DNA of 64,000 nucleotides, taken from NCBI GenBank assembly GCA_029945375.1, contig CM057058.1, positions 186,001-250,000 on the forward strand, read 5' to 3'. The notes under the pieces were generated by a model. That model saw nothing but the letters and a program-made list of their open reading frames with translations. It searched no databases and was not told the origin of the DNA. Positions 1 to 11,429 of the stretch are shown here, piece by piece. This DNA is from Agaricus subrufescens (taxonomy: Eukaryota; Basidiomycota; Agaricomycetes; Agaricales; Agaricaceae). Every line of letters starts with the position of its first letter. Position 1 is the first letter of the stretch. The position numbers and the translations under genes were made by a program.

Positions 1-99
1 GATCATTCCCCGATACTTTCGGCTGGTATCTAGGGGCATGTCACCGAACAAATTCATTCCACAGCAAAAACGAGGATCAATGTTATTCTTGATGGGAGG

Positions 100-1060
100 T
101 GCGCGAGCCATCTCGTAGGTCTACGTATATGACATCCTTGACTGTGTAGCCACCTCCCGTTCGGATCAGTAGGATATTCTGTGTGTGAAAGAATTGAACA
201 CAATGAGCGTGGCCTCGTATCATTACAGTGACCTAACCAGGTCCATAATCCGCTAAGGGATCAGCACCAGACTGCCAAGTGTCTGCTGAGATTTGAAAGA
301 TGTCAACGATTCTTGCGATTCCCTATCGTAGAATGGGTTAGAGGTATGACTAGATAGGTAAACAAAGTTTGCGGACTTACAGTTCAAAGACATTAGTATA
401 CAATTCATCTTTGATACTATCCTTTGAAGGGATAGTCAAGCGTGTATCCCTTTCCCTCGCCATAGCCACTTTCCTATTGAGCGTCTGAGAAATAGGAAGC
501 TACAAGCCATGACGCAATCTGTAGCAAAGAAGGCCTCTTTGTTGATGTAGAGGACGCAGGAATAGGAGCGGGGGAGTCCAAGAATGTTCAGATCAGTGTT
601 GTTGATATAGCGAAAGCCAAAAGCTTCTATTTGTTTCAGCGTGGCAAAGGGCACCAGAAGGCTAACAGCCTACTCAATGGCTATGTCGGATGCGCCAGAG
701 GATATTCATGGGAGACACATGAATGTAAGATTGGAGTGAAAGGCAGTAAGAGCTTCAGGGGTTGCTGAGATAGGTCTCTGAGAGACAAGTCAAGGCTCAG
801 CGGAGCAGCATTGAGGAGAGTGAGTGACAAGGACGTACATCTTAGAAAGCATCAGTGTCGTCAAGCGCGAGGTCATAGGTGACCCGGATGCAGTGGGGCT
901 TCATCGGGTGGCCAGGTTTGTATGCGTACGAGCCCACCCAGATCTACTGAGAAACTAAGTCAACGCAGGCGAAGAAGCAGCTGAGGACTGACCTACTTGT
1001 GGCCGAAATAGCAGACGAGCGACATCAGTGATACTGATCACAAAGTCGCGCTCCAGCCAC
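100..1060 (-). pseudogene. Class I histone deacetylase (RPD3/HOS2-like) relic
   Basis: Reading the minus strand from right to left, pieces of a class I HDAC occur in the correct order but in changing frames. The entrance motif GHPMKPHCIRVTYDL lies at about 845-937, EAFGFRYIN...VLYIN at about 538-627 (family: EASGFCYVND...VLYID), GYGEGKGYTLDY at about 440-475 followed by a frameshift into KDELYTNVFEL, then IVDIFQ...SGADPLA at about 250-322, GHAHCVQF at about 195-225 and GGGYTVKDVI at about 125-165. An intron with intact GT and AG ends remains at 323-380. Stops and frameshifts exclude a working enzyme, and the zinc-binding Asp-His core is not recognisable. Active relatives deacetylate histone tails in Rpd3 or Set3-type complexes. 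The family call rests on the ordered motifs; which paralog it came from is unclear. Confidence 0.72.
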
Positions 1061-1789
1061 GTGACCGCACTGTCCATGTCCATCCGTTTCAGGGGCTAAC
1101 AGCTCCTTCGCTCAACATTACCTCAGGCTCTGTCGCAGGGACACCCTCGTCGTCAGACTACTACCCAAGGACATATATGTGGCAGCTCTGCCCTTGTTCT
1201 AACACAACAACTAATCTGCTTGTTCGGTGTAAAGTTAATGATCCACAGTGTACGCTTCACTGGGAAGGAGTGAATGTGCGGGAAACGATCGACGTACGTC
1301 AGAAATTTAACGGGTAGCTGAGTGATTTCTAAACAATAGCTTCATTCTCAGGCAAACCAGGCCCGGCAGTTTCTTTGTCACCTACCCAGAAAACAACACG
1401 ACTGATCCCTATTTCTTTTATTACCATCACCAAGATCCGCTAGAGAACGATAGCTTGAAGAGCTAGACGTCGTTCTTGGAAAACTGGACGGTGAACCAAA
1501 CTCTGATATAATTGTCACTTCCTCTGGTGAACTGGGATGCACGACGTGAGCTTCTTGATCCAACTTGGGTATGTTAGGACAAATTTGCGTTTGACAAGAC
1601 TCTTATCTTTGACCACAATTTTGTCGACTCAAGTGTTAGATGAAAAGGCTACACTTGAACGATCATATCGCTGCTTTTAATTTGAGACCAGGTCCGTTGC
1701 CCGAATAAATAAATGCATGCTAATATGACAAATGTGCTTTCAGAGAGGGGGCATCCCAAAAACTCAATTGAATAAGACAATCCTACAGC
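1061..1789. other. Gene-poor stretch
   Basis: No convincing gene. A short Ser/Pro-rich minus-strand reading frame at 1378-1563 begins just after an AG and could be a terminal exon, but no partner exon was found. Confidence 0.4.
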
Positions 1790-3034
1790 CTACACGTCGT
1801 TGCGAGAACTCATCGTGGGTGGGTCTTCACCTGCTATATTTGTTTGCCGTGGATCAACCGTTCCAGAGGTGGTCATATCGTCCCCACCAGAGGCCCACCG
1901 TAAGGTGCTGAGTCGATCTTGAGTCTGTCTAGTCCAAGCCCGCCCAGATAATACTCGATAGATGAGAAGAAAATTCGAGAAGATCTTACAAAACTAGGAT
2001 TAGAAGCACCCTTGGAAAGGTCGACCTGGTACTCACGTCAACTTGAATTGTACAATTATTGAAAAACACATTTGGAGGAGCATATCTGACACCAAAGGAA
2101 ATCACGGTTCCGATTCCCCATACAGTATCCAACGCATAGGACTCGATCAACATTGAGACAATACCCAAATACTGGCCAGCCACTTCCGATTTTCCTGTCA
2201 AAAAAACGCAATGTGAGTCAATCGGCAAAACTTTCAGTCTTGATTGTAGCGGCTTACCCATCACTCTGATGTGGTTTCGTCGAACAGATAGTAAACGCGC
2301 AATAATTGCCGAAGTCATAAAGACTGAACCAGCCAAGGCTATTGTCGTGAGTGTTTCGTACAGTATCACCTGCACTTGAGGTGTTGCTGCCAGCCTTGAA
2401 AAGCCAATCTGCCACGCAATCACATAATACGAAAGAGCCAATCCTAAAGCAAGTGGGTTAGAGTATGCAGATATGTGCGTGAAATGTGATATATGCGTTG
2501 CTCTTACCTACACTTATGACATAGACAAATGATGATATAACAGTAAAAGGCGTCATGAGGCGACTCCCGCTCCAAACGACTCGAACACGCCATAACTGAG
2601 AAGCAACTGGGTCAGCAAGCGAGGGCGTAATCATTTACTCGAGACAAACTCACTAAAACGCCCATTATCAAGATGTTTTCTATGAAGCTCACAGCATCGT
2701 CTGTCTTCGAGAGTGTCTTTGCACTGCGTACTGCTTGGAGGCCAAGCGGACCACCGGGAAGATCACTGCCGTTGATAAACCTTACATGGACGAAACGATT
2801 CTTGAGAACGATGTCCAATGTAGCGCAGATCAGAAGCACTGTTTGAAAAACCAGTGTGTACACCACCCGTCGGTTGATCTTGCCGTGACCATTCCGGAGT
2901 TGAGCGTAGGAGAGGCGAATTGAAAGGCAATAGAGTATGAATACAAAGGTATAGAAGATTGCTACGACAGTTGTACACGAAAAAAGAAGGATCGCCATGT
3001 TCAAGTGTTCTTCGGCAAGTGAGTCGTTGGCCAT
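1790..3034 (-). CDS. Seven-TM-like membrane protein, cluster copy A
   Basis: Five exons: 3034-2654, 2595-2508, 2443-2258, 2194-2037 and 1984-1790, giving 335 aa with no internal stop. I chose the ATG at 3034 (MANDSLAEEH) because it aligns with the starts of the sister copies. About seven hydrophobic helices are visible. Conserved blocks are the W-R-V-R-V-V-W-S-G segment that opens exon 2, IESYALDTVW in exon 4 and LSGRAWTRQT at the start of the last helix tail, followed by a polar Thr/Ser-rich C-terminus. The architecture resembles the expanded orphan seven-TM proteins of mushrooms; no ligand or function is known. It lies 1.2 kb from copy B in the same direction. A receptor role would be a guess. 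Confidence 0.85.
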
Positions 3035-4199
3035 TGGTAATGTGTTAGGAGGGTTGGGGAACAAACAGGCTCCTGTTTCAAGGCTTTTACCACTCAAGCA
3101 TTTCCCGATAAACCCCAGAAAGTGAAACCTATTTGAGCCGCTTGCGTGACAACATCAGCAAAGTGTCAAACGAGTAATTGACTGCGAAGGTCATGATTAA
3201 TACATGTGATCACTGATGGATTGGTAACTCAATATATTGAGTTTCAACGTTTGTATCAGTCATGTAATAATAATAGTCTTTCGATGATCATCAGAACGTC
3301 TGTCCCTTGTCCAGTCGCAGACACTGTCATTAGTGCAGAGAGTGATTCTAACCACAAGAGTGAGGATAGATGCCAGCACAGACATTTGCCTAAGAGGGCC
3401 ATATAATTGCGTGTGCGTAATATGTTTACAAGTGAGCTGTGGTTCAAGCTAGTCGCTCAAATACTGAGGGAAGATGTTTTGTGAATCCGTGTGAAGGAGT
3501 CGAAAGATAACAAGACGATTTTAGTTATGACTAGATGGAAGAAAGCGACTTATTGATGGATATCGGTGAGAAGTTGAAGATAGAATAGGCAAGGTGGAGA
3601 AGAAAATGCAGTGCGGGGATCAGGTGTCAGGATAGGCGTCCGTATGAGATTTTCACATTGCAGCCTGAGAATAGCCATCAACAAAATCGCCTATTCCGAA
3701 AAAGGGCTAGCACTGTGGGATGTCAACTCACTAGGGTATGCATCTTTCGTAAGTTCTGGTGTCTGAGGATGTACGTCAGTCTAGACAAGAAGGCCAGCCG
3801 AGGACTGAGTGATGTGATGTACATAGTAGTAGGTGGCCAGATGGTACTTGCGGACCGACCCCATGGGAGTCCCAGTGTCTATGTGCATCTCCTTTTTTCT
3901 TCCGTCCCTTCTATGGATATTTTGGTTCCGGCATAACATCGATATCAACAAGCACATTCGCTGCATTCTTCGCAAGCTATACTACCGCAAAGAACTTCCG
4001 CAAGTTCGCTACCCAATCCACCCTCGTCATCCTGATCTGCGCTCCTTGTTCAACATGTAGTCGTCTCCCTAGTTCTTTTCTTGTCTCTTATTCACTCGTA
4101 CAACAAGTTGTATTTAGGGTTGCTTTTAGGATACAGAAAACCGCAGAAATTTCCAACCGGTGACCTGTGGAAAGTAACGCATAGAACAAACCGTACATA
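3035..4199. other. Intergenic region with a duplicated 5' flank
   Basis: This separates copies A and B. The part next to copy A (about 3035-3480) is closely repeated at about 5885-6350, so it appears to be the ancestral upstream region of copy A. No gene is visible. Confidence 0.5.
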
Positions 4200-5431
4200 C
4201 TACATATCTTCTGAAGAATCTGTCATTGATCGGTCTTTCTCTACCACATTCGTGTGCCGTATATCAACTGTTCCACAAGTGGCTGTAATGGCACCATTAG
4301 GGGCCCATCTGACCGTGCTGAGTTCGCTTTGAGTCTGTCTAGTCCAAGCCCGCCCAGATAACACTCGATAGATGAGAAGAAAATTCAAGAAGATCTTCGG
4401 ATAATCGTGAACAAGGCTACTCTCAAAGATGAAAATGACTGATGCTTACATCGACTTGGACATCACAACTGCTGAAGAACTCTTGACTGGGAAGATATTT
4501 GCCAATAACAGAGATCGCTAATCCAATGCTCCAAACAGTATGCAGCGCATATGATTCGATTAGCATTGCAGCAATGCCCCAATATTGGCTAGAAACATCT
4601 GAATTTCCTGTCAAGAAGAGAAATTATTCAGCAAATCGTTTGCTCAGAATGAGAAGCGCCTAACCCAGCACTTTCATGTGTTCTTGACGAGCAATCAACA
4701 AACGTGCAATGATTGCTGAAGTCATGAAGATGTAACCAGCCAAGGAAAATGCTTCGATCGTCATGTTGACTTTGTACAGTGTAGCCTGTAGTTGAGGTGG
4801 AGGCTCCAGACTCCAAAGCATCGCGATGTAGAAGAGAGCCAATCCTAGTTAATAGTAGTAGATATCGGTATGAGATACGGTTCATATGTTGCTCTTACCT
4901 GCAAACCCGAGATAGAAAAACAAAGATACACCCGTGAGGAGCATCACAATGCTGGTCCCACTCCAGATGACCCAAACGCGCCATACCTGCGCAATGACTA
5001 CGTCAGCGAGGAAGTCAAGCATAGGAAAGTACCCAAGGAGAACTCACCAACACACCAAATATCAACGCATTTTTTAAATAAGTCACAACAATATCCACCT
5101 GTATGAATGTAGCAACACTATGCGCCCCCGCGGAACTATGCAGCCCGCCAAGTAGACCACCTTTATCGATATACAGGACCCGGACAACACCATTCTTCTC
5201 AACGACATCCATTGTAGCGCAGAGGAAAAGCACTGTTTGAAAAACCATCTTGTACACCGTCCGTTGGTTGATCTTTCCCTGATCATGCCAGAGTTGAGCA
5301 TAAGAGAGGCGGAATGACATGCAATAGAGTAAGAATGTGAAGGTGTAGAAGATTGCCGCGACAGTCGTTGACGAAAAGAGGTCGACCGCCAGGGTCAAAC
5401 GTTCTTGGTCGGTAAGTGGGCTGTTGGCCAT
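4200..5431 (-). CDS. Seven-TM-like membrane protein, cluster copy B
   Basis: Exons 5431-5048, 4986-4899, 4844-4665, 4607-4450 and 4394-4200 give 334 aa. Exons 2, 4 and 5 (88, 158 and 195 nt) have exactly the same lengths as in copies A and C; exon 3 is two codons shorter. Motifs are VWRVWVIWSG, IESYALHTVW and LSGRAWTRQT. The start (MANSPLTDQE) was chosen by alignment with the sisters. It is one of four paralogs within 10 kb, clearly a local duplication. The predicted location is a membrane with about seven helices; substrate or ligand is unknown. Confidence 0.85.
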
Positions 5432-7554
5432 TGACAATTCGTAAGGGCCTGGGGAACAAACAAGCTCCTACTTAAGATGATTTATTTCAGCAACATTTAC
5501 CCAAGATCAAGGAGGAACAACCTGGGAGATGCTGACGCAACAAGGTGGTGGTAAACTTACATGTGAACTGGGAATTGTGGGGGAGGACGTGGCTGTCAAC
5601 CCTAAAGATCGGACTTCACTTGTGATCAAATTGAACATTGATTGGCAGGGCGGAGTCACAAACATGTTTCTATCTCGTTGATTCTTCTTCCTCTCTTTTT
5701 GTTCTTTTCGGAACCCCGAGGGTAAGCTGAGATGGATGTGTGTTGCTACACATTTCGATAATCAGAAGTAATGGTCTCTAGTGAGGCCGCCATGAGAAAT
5801 TCCCACATTGAAGACCCAGGATAACAACCACGACAATTCCACGGCTTATCTACAGGAAGCATGAGTAACCGAACAATGCGAAATTGTTGGATATTAGTAA
5901 TGTGCTGGGAGGGTTGGGAGACGAACAGGTTCCTATTTCGAGGCATATATCACCCACGCGTTTCCAATCACCTCCAGAAACCTGTTTGGGTTGCTGGCGC
6001 AACATCAGCAAAATGTCAAATAAGTAATTGACTACGAAGGCTTTGATTAATACATGTGATCACTGATCGATTGATCAACTAACATGCGGATATGAGTTTC
6101 GACGTTTGCAGTAGTCTCTGATGATTATCAGAACATCTGTGCCCTGTACAGTCGCAGGCACAATTCACACGCAGAGGCAGGTGTAGTGCAGAGAGTGATT
6201 CCAACCACAAGAGTGACAATATGGGCGCCAACAGACTTTTGCTCATCAAGAGGACCACATGATCGCGTGTGCGCAATATGTTTACAAGCCAGCTGTGGTT
6301 CAAGATAGTCGCTCAAATAAGAAGGGAAGATATTTTGCGAATCCGCGTGAGGGAGGGAGTCGACACATAGCTATGATAATGATGGAATGAGTGTCGTGTA
6401 ACAAGAATGAAAGTACTCCTGGAATAGGACATGCATATGTATTCCTGACATATCAGCGTCCCAATTATGCCACATGTTTACGAAGAAACTATCAGAATAT
6501 ATAGAACGCAGTCACCCCGCCTTGTACAGATGTGATGGGGTTTGACCAGTTGGTCCCTGCCAAATCGGGTCAGCCAGGGCAAATAGATCAGGAATTTTTT
6601 GATGATGTACCTACAAAGCCTCTTACACTTCGACTTCGTGGCCAAAAGGCACTGCGTCCATGTGAGAATGCTGGGATCACCATTTCTGACCAATTGGGCG
6701 CCCTCCAGTTCGGGATTGTCATCAACTGTAGGGATGAGTAATCGGGTATGCCCAATTTGGCCGATCACGATTCACCATCCCTTCCACTTCAACCACCATC
6801 ATCCCGAAAGGCCGCTCTTGATTTCCTCTACCCAGCACTCTCGCGGAAACAGCCTACACTCAAGATAGCATTAATTTCCGAGTAGCAAGCCATGGCAAGG
6901 ACGAACCAAGAGTAATCGGCTGACTCTTATCCCTCAGACTCACCCCCTGACGTATGATAAGGACGTCGGCTGTCCAACTTCGGTAGATATGAAAAGGAGG
7001 AGATAACAGCGCTCTCGACTTCGAGGAACAGAATGAGGAGACATTTATTTTTTCTATTCAATTACATACCGGGTACGAATCTCATTTTAAAATCTTACGA
7101 TGTCGGTGGCTCTCGCCACTCGAGTATCTATGCTGAAAATGTGTATATAAAGAGCGGCAGTAAAGAGCGGCAGCGTAGTAGGATAACCCCAAATAATCAC
7201 CCTCCCTTTCTCGCAGTTTGATCGCCCCAGCTACAGTTCTTACTTTAAAACCCCTGAGACATCGTCTCGATCCTCTCTTTTAGTTTTGAAGCTCTGTCCT
7301 TACCTCTTCGCTGTCTCGGCACACTCTTCGTTGTCCCTGTGTACTCTCTGCTGTCTCGGTCCCAGTTCTGAGGCCCTGAGGTCATTCTGTCGGCTCCACA
7401 TTGTTGAGGAACTTGTGTGCCCCTCACAACCTACCTGGTCTTGAGATTGATTAAAAACATTGTCTGCAGGCTGTACAACTTCGAAAATATCCCTTGGACT
7501 ACAAGGAGCAAACACGCCGGCTGAATATGGGACCTTTTCTAACAGGTCAGCAGC
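5432..7554. other. Intergenic region with orphan copy of a promoter
   Basis: No gene recognised. About 5885-6350 repeats the upstream region of copy A (about 3035-3480) without the coding exon. About 5700-5830 resembles about 3650-3720. The rest (6480-7520) holds only short frames in several phases and looks non-coding. Confidence 0.45.
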
Positions 7555-7880
7555 GTATCATGTAGGAAATACTCTCACTAAGGCTTTCTACGGCACTCGT
7601 AACATCCAGTAAGCTTAGAAGTGTTTCGAAACTGAGTGCCGAGTTATACCAGTGATATCGATATGATTCAGGTATTACCATTTTTGAAAATGACATCCAA
7701 GGTTTACATTACCTGTCGTTTGATCTTTCCGAGGTTGGGCATGGCAGAGACAAACAAAGAGGAAATACATTTTGAAACTGAGAGCGTAAGAGACTTCTAC
7801 CGTGTTAGTTGACGAAAAGAGATCAACTGCCTTAGCAACTGCTCTGTAGTGAGCGAGAAGTTGGCGATGGTTGGAGGATG
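7555..7880 (-). pseudogene. Decayed exon 1 of the seven-TM family
   Basis: This segment aligns along its length with exon 1 of copy D (11049-11429), including stretches such as GCACTCGTAACATC and GATCAACTGCC and the upstream GGCTCCTACTT box. It carries indels and stops. Exons 2-5 are absent: copy C follows on the opposite strand. The similarity continues upstream (about 8130-8400 against about 11680-11930), so a block of promoter plus first exon was duplicated. Confidence 0.7.
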
Positions 7881-8486
7881 ATTAGGCTCCTACTTGAATG
7901 TTCTCGGACATCGAACGTTATCCTGTGATGACAGATTGGTTCCTTCTCTTGTTATGATCGTTGCGCAACAAGTTGCAAGCATGGTCTGTTAAACGGGCAT
8001 CACCGGTGGCGGGTATATATAAAGACAATGTGACTACTTATACGTACAACGTTCACTAGAAGATGATGTGATACTGTGGCTACAATACGTTGCAGTCACA
8101 AGCACACACTCCCGACATGCCTAGTATTGATGCTCCACACAACAGTAGGGTATATCTCAACAATTTCCTCGAGTGCATCCAAAGCTCATCTCAAGCAATT
8201 GCAGCTGAGGCTATTTACTTATCGTCTCTTTTCAAGTTTAGAGAACTTGCTGTCAGAACTATTCTCCTATACATTACTTCGAGATAAATGGCTGCCGGAA
8301 CGTATTCGGGAGCAAGTTGATTGAAGCTCGGAAGATGAGATTACATCAAGAGCAAATGTATACGAATGTCGGTGATACCGTTGCAGTGTGAATGTGTTGG
8401 TGTGATTGTGGATGGATTGGGAAGTCAATAAGAAACTTGTATAAGTAGGGGCTGTTCCCCCTTCAACGCCTTACAAAAAATTGCCA

Positions 8487-9740
8487 ATGGCTAACAATTC
8501 GCTTGCTGAAGAACACTTGATCTTGGCGGTCAACCTCATTTCGTCTACTACTGCTGTAGCAATCTTCTACACCCTGATAATTATCCTCTACTGCCTGTCA
8601 TTCCGCCTCTCTTACGCTCAACTCCGGGATGAGCAGGGAAAAATCAACCGACAGATCGTGTGCACCTTGGTTTTTCAGACGTTGCTTCTGATCTGTGCCA
8701 CGTTGGATATCATTGTTAAGAATCGTTTTGCTGAAGTCTTATATATTGATGATAACATTCTATCTGGTGGCATGCCTGCCTCTCCAGCAGCTAGTAGAGC
8801 AATATTCTTAAAGTTAGAGAATGGCGCAAATATTATAGAAAATGTTTCGATATTGGGCGTATTAGTAAGTCCCCTTCAAGCGTTTTCTTACACCCAAGAT
8901 TGCTAACCTGATTACTTCGCAGACATGGCGTGTATGGATTATCTGGAGCGGAACTCGCCTTGTAATACCCTTCACTGTTACATCTTTATTCCTATATCTC
9001 ATTTATGTAGGTAAGAGTGAAAGATACATCGTATTTTGGGCCTTTTTCTACTACTCTTAACTCATTTTGTTTTAGGATTGGAGGTTTCATATTATACAAT
9101 TGCATGGCACGCTGGTCTTCCAAGTCTGGCAGCGGTACCTCGAGCACAGGCGATACTGTACATAATGCTCGCAGCATTTTCTTTGGCTAGTTCAGTCTTT
9201 ATGACTTCGGCAATCATCTTGCGTTTGCTATTTGTTCGGCAAAATCACATTCAAGTAATGGGTAAGCACTTACTATACTACTACTGGTACCTCCGATGAA
9301 AGGTTCACCCTGTGGTTTCTGGCAGGGAAATCTGAAGTTGCTAAACAATATTTGGGGATTGCCGCAATGTTAATTGAATCATATGCACTGGATACTGTAT
9401 GGGCCATTGGAACAGTGGTCTCTTTTGGCGTAAAGTACCTTCCTACTGCAAACCTTTTCAATAGTTGTGGCGTTCAAGTTGACGTGAGCTCCAGTTGTCT
9501 TAACACTTTTTCTCCGGGGGTGGTCCTAATCCGAACTGTTTATAGATCTTATCAAACTACCTTCTCATCTATCGAGTACTATCTGGACGGTCTTGGACTA
9601 GGCAGACAGAAGATCGGCTCAGCACGTTGAGGTGGGCCTCCAATGGGGCCAGTACAGCTGACTCTGGTGTGGCTGATCCCCGGCAGACAACTTTGGCAGC
9701 AGATGACCCGCCCATGATGAGTTCTCGCAATAATGTATAG
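8487..9740 (+). CDS. Seven-TM-like membrane protein, cluster copy C
   Basis: Exons 8487-8864, 8923-9010, 9076-9261, 9326-9483 and 9546-9740 give 334 aa. It is the only family member here on the plus strand. The start MANNSLAEEH matches copy A (MANDSLAEEH). Motifs TWRVWIIWSG, IESYALDTVW and VLSGRSWTRQT are present, with a Thr/Ser-rich C-terminal tail ending SSRNNV. Exon lengths 88, 186, 158 and 195 are identical to copy A, so the gene is probably intact. It is transcribed divergently from the decayed copy at 7555-7880. Function is unknown. Confidence 0.87.
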
Positions 9741-10185
9741 GCCATAGTATGTTCCACTTTACTCATATTATCCGTTGGCGCTTTTCTGTGCCTTCGCGTG
9801 TCAAGGACTCGTCTTCATTCAGGATTTGCCGGTTACTTATTGATACTATGTATCTCTTTTTCCAGTTTGAAAATGACTAACTGAATTGTATATGCACTCG
9901 AGAGGCCGTGACGTTGATAATAAAGACTAGGATACCATGCATGTTCTTCGTGTTGGTCATCGAGATGAAGTTGCAGACTGTTATAGATACGGCCTGAGCC
10001 AAGGTAGTTTTTGATGTTCTCATTGTTCATAAGTGGACGTATGGACAGCTCTAAGCTTGTAACTAAGTGTATTCCACGAATAAACAAGTACCAAATTTAA
10101 GTATACACAAATCTTTGATACATGATGCGAAACGAGAAATAGAATCGGTCCGGTGAGAAACCTCACTTAGGGAAAATTTTGAGCA
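9741..10185. other. Convergent intergenic spacer
   Basis: This lies between the 3' ends of copies C and D. It is AT-rich with no supported gene. Confidence 0.5.
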
Positions 10186-11429
10186 TCAAGATTGGTATGT
10201 ATCGTTGCGAGAATCGGTCATGGGTGGGTCTCCTTCTGGAACTCTCGTCTGACGTGGGTCAATCGTCTCGGTGGTTGTACCAGCCCCATTGGAGGTCCAC
10301 CGTAACGTGCTGAGGCGATCTTCAGTCTGCCTAGTCCATGCCCGCCCACAGAGCACTCGATAGGTGAGGAGAAAATTTGTCAGAATCTTGGAGAAATATA
10401 AGGTTAGGCTGTGTCTGTAAACGAGAAGTAGTCGGATGAGTAGTGCTCACGTCCACTTGGATTACACAATCATTGAAGAAGCTTGTAGTAGGAGCGTTTT
10501 TCAGGCCAAAAGATACTATGGTTGCAATGTTCCACAGGCTGTCTAGCGCATAAGACTCGATAAGCATTGCCGCAATAGACAGATATTGACCGGCAACATC
10601 AGTTCTCCCTGTGAAAAATCGCGTTCTGAACCTTCATCAAATCTGTGAGTCGTAGTGACAAGTGCTTACCCAACAGTCTAATGTGTTTTTGTCGGATGAA
10701 TAACAAACGTGCGATGATAATTGAAGCCATAAGGAGCAAACTTGCTGAGGAAGATACGGAAGCCATTATAAATATTATCGCTTGTCCTGGTATTGCTGCC
10801 AGCTTTGGATTTTTAGCGTTCCACACAATCACGTTCACGGAAAGCACTAATCCTATTAAAAAGTGGATCGATGTTAGCGTAAGGCACGATCTACGCCTAG
10901 CACTTACCTGCGTTTACAAGATAAATAAATGAGGATACAATGGTGAGTGGTATAACAAAGCGCGTTCCGCTCCAGATGACCCGAACACGCCATAACTGAG
11001 AGGCCATCAACAACCGATGGTGTAGGAAAATTCACCGGGAAAACTCACTAACACACCCAATACCAAGAAGTTTTCTACAGCACTCGTAACATCAACTAAG
11101 TTTGAGAGTGTCTCAGCACTGAGTGTTGCAGGGATGCCGAGGGGACCGCCAGATAGAGTACTGTTATCGATAAACCTGACCTGGACACTATGATTCTTGA
11201 AAATTACATCCATTGTAGCACAGATCAGGAGCACCGTTTGAAAAACAAATGTGTATACTGTCTGTGGTTTGATCTTGCCATTATCATCCCGAATTTGGGC
11301 ACAAGCGAGACGAAGCGAGAGGCAATAGAGTATGAATGCGAGAGTGTACAAGATTGCTACTGCGGTCGTTGACGAGAGGAGATCAACTGCCTCTTTCAAC
11401 CGCTCTTTAGCAAGTGACAAACTCACCAT
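10186..11429 (-). CDS. Seven-TM-like membrane protein, cluster copy D
   Basis: Exons 11429-11049, 10995-10908, 10852-10670, 10608-10451 and 10386-10186 give 336 aa. Exon 2 (88 nt) and exon 4 (158 nt) again match the sisters. It starts MVSLSLAKER, reads LWRVRVIWSG at exon 2 and IESYALDSLW in exon 4, and has the variant VLCGRAWTRQT before the polar tail. It is convergent with copy C. It is the closest relative of the decayed exon at 7555-7880. It appears intact, with about seven helices and no known function. Confidence 0.86.
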
